Positions 60,501 to 64,000 of a DNA stretch of 64,000 nt are shown one piece after another. The stretch covers positions 590,111 through 654,110 of the forward strand of contig JAVTVJ010000786.1 in assembly GCA_034509425.1 (NCBI GenBank). Reading direction: 5' to 3'. The notes below the pieces were generated by a model. The model was given only the letters and a program-made list of their open reading frames with translations, searched no databases and had not been told where the DNA came from. A program made the translations under genes and the position numbers. Source of the stretch: Eopsaltria australis. Its lineage: Eukaryota; Chordata; Aves; Passeriformes; Petroicidae. How positions within the stretch are numbered: position 1 is the stretch's first letter; each line of letters starts with the position of its first letter.

Positions 60501-62148
60501 GGAGCCGGAGCTCCTGACAGGCTGTGACAATGACCAGCCTTCACACAAACCCTCCAAGGGCTCGTGGTCACATCAGCATTCCTGACTGCCCTGCCTGACA
60601 ATATCGGACGTGGCTCACAGATCAAGTGGTATCAACATCTCTGAGCCTTATCTGCTGGTTCTCAGCGCTCACCTGTCAATAGCCGGGGCTGTTTGTGCCC
60701 CGGGCCGGGCTGGGTGGGGTTATCTGCAGGGCCAGGTGTTGCAAGGCTCCAGTTCACCTTGATCTGGCCCAGCAGTTGAAGGTCTGGAAGATGAAAGAGT
60801 CCTTAGGCTGGTGACACAATCAGTGGTCAATCCCAATGAGCCCTTCAGCCTTGAGAAGCCAGAAACAGCAGCAGCCCTTTTAAAACAATCAGAAAACACG
60901 GCTTTGTGTTAAAGGATTGCAAGAGATTTGGAGGCTATTGCAAACAACTGAATCAGACTGAGCCTAGCATGGCTCTCAAAAATCCCTATCGCCTTTGTTG
61001 ATATGTTTACCCCCAAATTACTTTAAAATGCTCAAATGCAAGTCTAGAGACATTTAAAGAACTATGACTGTTTACACCTGAATGCTTTCAAGGACCCGAG
61101 GCAGCAGAGCTCTGCTGGGTACTGCAGAAGCTATTCTGTGTGCAGCCCACGTCCCAGAGCTGAAACGATGCCATCCTTCCCCAAATCTGGTCGTTGGTTT
61201 CCTTCTCAGTGACTGAAGAGTGGGAAAATTCCCCACACCTCACTACTGCCAATACCCCCAATCACAGCTGTACACCACCAACCCCGGACCGAGGGCAGAT
61301 TGTTACAGGAATTCCTCACACGGAGGAGAAATCCCCATCACCTGTTGACCCTCTTGCTGCTGCTTTGGGACCTCTGGAACTCTCTCATTTCACTCCCAGA
61401 GACCCGAGCTGGAAGCCAGGACAGAAGACTGTCAATAAAACCCTTTGCTCCTGGTCAGGAGACTGAGGAATTACACAAACTCCAGAGAGACAACTGCAGT
61501 GATAATCATCTGCTGCGTCTGACCTCTGCCAGCAGCAGAGTTAAGGCTGCAATGTGACATAGTGCCACGGGGCAGTGAAGAAAAGGCATTTTTCTGCAGA
61601 AGGGCTTTTGCTGCAGACAGGAAGTTTGCTTTTTGAATTAGTCACCAGTTTCACTGCAGGCTGATTACACCGGTTTCATTACTGTACAATAGCACCGTTT
61701 CCATGCAAGTGCTATCAAGATTACATTTATGGTTCCAAAAGTTGTTTCACCACACCTACACAGAGCCCTAGTGCTGCACACAGAACAGGTAAGTGCTCTG
61801 CCTGTTCCGTGTGCTTACCCAAACCCCACAACCTTTCAGCTAAACAGCTCCTGGGGGAAATAGAAGGGAGCTGACAACAAATAATGAACACAAAAATAGA
61901 CCTGAACCTTGACAATTATGCATATTTTGACTATAAACATCACGTCTAGGAGTGGGATAGAAGCATGCCATGGAACACGTTCTTTATAAAGAAACATAAA
62001 GTGGCATTATGACACCAATTCAAGGAAGATGATATCTGATAAGTTCTGGCAGCACAGGCTACTTTAGCAATAGTGATAAGATCTCTGGCAGCACTTTTGA
62101 TGGAAATAATGAACATTTTTTCTCTGTATGTGTGCCACTTTTTTATTT

Positions 62149-62149
<1 letters not shown>
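57587..62149. other. Intergenic DNA
   Basis: Largely AT-rich from 57680 to 58340 and from 58950 to 60420. No gene recognised. An LTR-like 3' end near 61.4 kb is listed separately. Confidence 0.6.
61180..61560 (+). mobile_element. Possible LTR fragment, plus strand
   Basis: A C-rich segment leads to gtcAATAAAaccctttgctcc (AATAAA at 61434-61439) and a U5-like stretch, a layout typical of vertebrate retroviral LTRs. No internal viral genes flank it and the ends are undefined. It could equally be a host poly(A) site. Confidence 0.25.

Positions 62150-62177
<28 letters not shown>
62150..62177 (-). repeat. 28-nt poly(T): poly(A) tail on the minus strand
   Basis: An uninterrupted run of 28 T. On the minus strand it is a poly(A) run that follows AATAAAGTATT (AATAAA at plus-strand 62188-62183), the signature of a retroposed polyadenylated transcript. 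The sequence that would be its body (62178-62300) is not one I recognise. Confidence 0.7.
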
Positions 62178-62181
<4 letters not shown>

Positions 62182-62328
62182 CTTTATTTACACCCACCAG
62201 CAGCTGTGATTATTTCTTGAAAAAACACAAGTTTGGTATTTTGCATTTGAGGATCTTTAGGCAGAGGAAAGTCCCGGTGGGGCTCCACTTCCCCGAGGCG
62301 CAGCCAAGAGCCGGGCAGGACAGAGGTG

Positions 62329-63376
62329 ACTGCACAGCCCAGCTCCTTCTCAGGAAAGGGGTGACTCTGCACAGCCCAGCTCCTGCTCAGGACTGGGGTG
62401 ACTGCACAGCCCAGCTCCTGCTCAGGATGGTGACTCTGCACAGCCCAGCCCCTGCTCAGGACAGGGGTGACTCTGCACAGCCCAGCCCTTGCTCAGGACA
62501 GGGTGACTGAACAGCCCAGCCCCTGCTCAGGAAAGGGGTGACTCTGCACAGCCCAGCCCCTGCTCAGGACTGGGGTGACTGCACAGCCCAGCTCCTGCTC
62601 AGGAAAGGGGTGACTGCACAGCCCAGCTCCTGCTCAGGAAAGGGGTGACTGCACAGCCCAGCTCCTGCTCAGGATGGTGACTCTGCACAGCCCAGCCCCT
62701 ACTCAGGACAGGGGTGACTGCACAGCCCAGCCCCTGCTCAGGAAAGGGGTGACTCTGCACAGCCCAGCCCCTGCTCAGGACTGGGGTGACTCTGCACAGC
62801 CCAGCCCCTGCTCAGGAAAGGGGTGACTGCACAGCCCAGCTCCTGCTCAGGAAAGGGGTGACTGCACAGCCCAGCTCCTGCTCAGGAAAGGGGTGACTGC
62901 ACAGCCCAGCTCCTGCTCAGGACTGGGGTGACTCTGCACAGCCCAGCTCCTGCTCAGGAAAGGGGTGACTGCAAAGCCCAGCTCCTGCTCAGGACTGGGA
63001 TGACTGCACAGCCCAGCCCCTGCTCAGGAAAGGGGTGACTCTGCACAGCCCAGCCCCTGCTCAGGACTGGGGTGACTGCTCAGGACTGGGGTGACCCTGC
63101 ACAGCCCAGCCCCTGCTCAGGACAGGGGTGACTGCACAGCCCAGCTCCTGCTCAGGATGGTGACTCTGCACAGCCCAGCCCCTGCTCGGGACAGGGGTGA
63201 CTGCAAAGCCCAGCTCTTGCTCAGGACAGGGGTGACTGCACAGCCCAGCCCCTGCTCAGGACTGGGGTGACTCTGCACAGCCCAGCTCCTGCTCAGGACA
63301 GGGGTGACTGCACAGCCCAGCCCCTGCTCAGGACAGAGGTGACTGCACAGCCCAGCTCCTGCTCAGGACAGGGGTG
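62329..63376. repeat. 32/35/37-bp minisatellite, about 30 units
   Basis: I count about 30 units of the form ACT(CT)GCACAGCCCAGC, YCCTGCTCAGGA and a variable AAGGGGTG, CTGGGGTG, CAGGGGTG or TGGTG end. Unit lengths of 32, 35 and 37 bp arise from the optional CT and the variable end. One truncated unit lies near 63073. The open frames here are repeat-derived. Confidence 0.97.
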
Positions 63377-64000
63377 ACTCTGCACATCCCCTCTGTATAC
63401 TGGCAGGAGGCAGAAGCTCCGAGGGCTGAGCCAGGGCAGGAGCCAACTCAGCTCAGCTCAACACCAGCTCAGCTCAGCCCAGCGCCACAGCCAGACACAG
63501 CTGTGCCCTGAGTCACCTGCAGCCTGTGACACCAGGATCTCTCTGCCTGCCTGGGGCTGACACACACCACCGTTTCACTTGTAATGAAACCTGCCCATGG
63601 AATTACCCTGCCTGTCTCGTTTTACTCCCTGTGAGCACCTCCTGATTCTGGGATGAGAACTGTTAATGTCACTGCATGAAGATTAACACACATTAGGCAG
63701 TCGTGTTGCAGATATCTATTCACATATGGAATTACTGGGAATTACTCAAGGTGCAGATAAGTTAATTATATTTAAATGCCATTGGATGCCAGGTTATTTT
63801 TGTCATCTTCTCCTTCCTCAACCCCTCCACAGCAACCTAAATCATCCTGTTGCCAAATCCAAAATAAAAACTTATTTTTACACCACTGCACTAAAACCTA
63901 ATTCAGGCTCTGAAATCTTGCTCAATTTCATACATTCAAAATGAGTAAACATGGAAATATTTTCCCAGATTTGTTCAATGCCAGAAAACACTTGGTGCAA
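63377..64000. other. Intergenic DNA to the window end
   Basis: A short GCTCAGCTCA repeat lies near 63445-63485, then AT-rich sequence. No gene recognised. Confidence 0.6.

Noticed and set aside
1..64000. A previously undescribed multi-gene system
   Set aside because: Apart from MBNL1 and P2RY1, no coding genes or clustered operon-like organisation could be supported. The remaining structure is repeats and intergenic DNA.

Overview
The window is vertebrate nuclear DNA, almost certainly from a bird. It holds the last two coding exons and 3' UTR of MBNL1 on the left and the complete P2RY1 gene in the middle, both on the plus strand. The same order and orientation is known from human 3q25 and other amniotes. 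Bird origin is supported by short CR1 LINE copies ending in the ATTCTGTG-type tail, the compact layout and many GC-rich minisatellites. The CR1 subtype and GC-rich repeats suggest a passerine, but that is inference. No bacterial, plasmid or phage-like content is present.

Layout. Positions 1-690 are MBNL1 intron, 691-785 a 95-nt cassette exon, 786-3710 intron, and 3711-3767 the last coding exon. An AT-rich 3' UTR then runs to a strong AATAAA at 7802-7807. From about 7.83 to 31.25 kb lies intergenic DNA with no recognisable gene: minisatellites, isolated CpG-rich patches, CR1 copies on the minus strand and a probable solo ERV LTR. A CpG island at about 31.25-32.14 kb leads into P2RY1, whose single coding exon is 32263-33354. 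Its AU-rich 3' UTR ends near 35.1 kb and is interrupted by a GC-rich block. From 35.1 kb to the end I see only intergenic DNA with CR1 fragments and four notable tandem arrays: 48-bp units at 45.0 kb, 88-bp units at 52.1 kb, 17/18-bp units at 56.8-57.6 kb and a 35-bp family at 62.3-63.4 kb.

The two genes are functionally unrelated. MBNL1 is an RNA-binding splicing regulator; here its alternatively spliced C-terminus is visible, and inclusion or skipping of the 95-nt exon makes the last exon be read in two frames. P2RY1 is the Gq-coupled ADP receptor P2Y1, intact with all expected receptor motifs.

I did not find a new multi-gene system. The most worthwhile leads are a 23-codon upstream ORF that ends inside the P2RY1 start codon (ATGA overlap), a possible RNA G-quadruplex and a hairpin in the MBNL1 3' UTR, and a 45-unit minisatellite open in all three plus-strand frames. 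A further lead is a minus-strand poly(A) tract preceded by a polyadenylation signal beside a large minisatellite. Most long open frames in the intergenic DNA are chance products of GC-rich or repetitive sequence.
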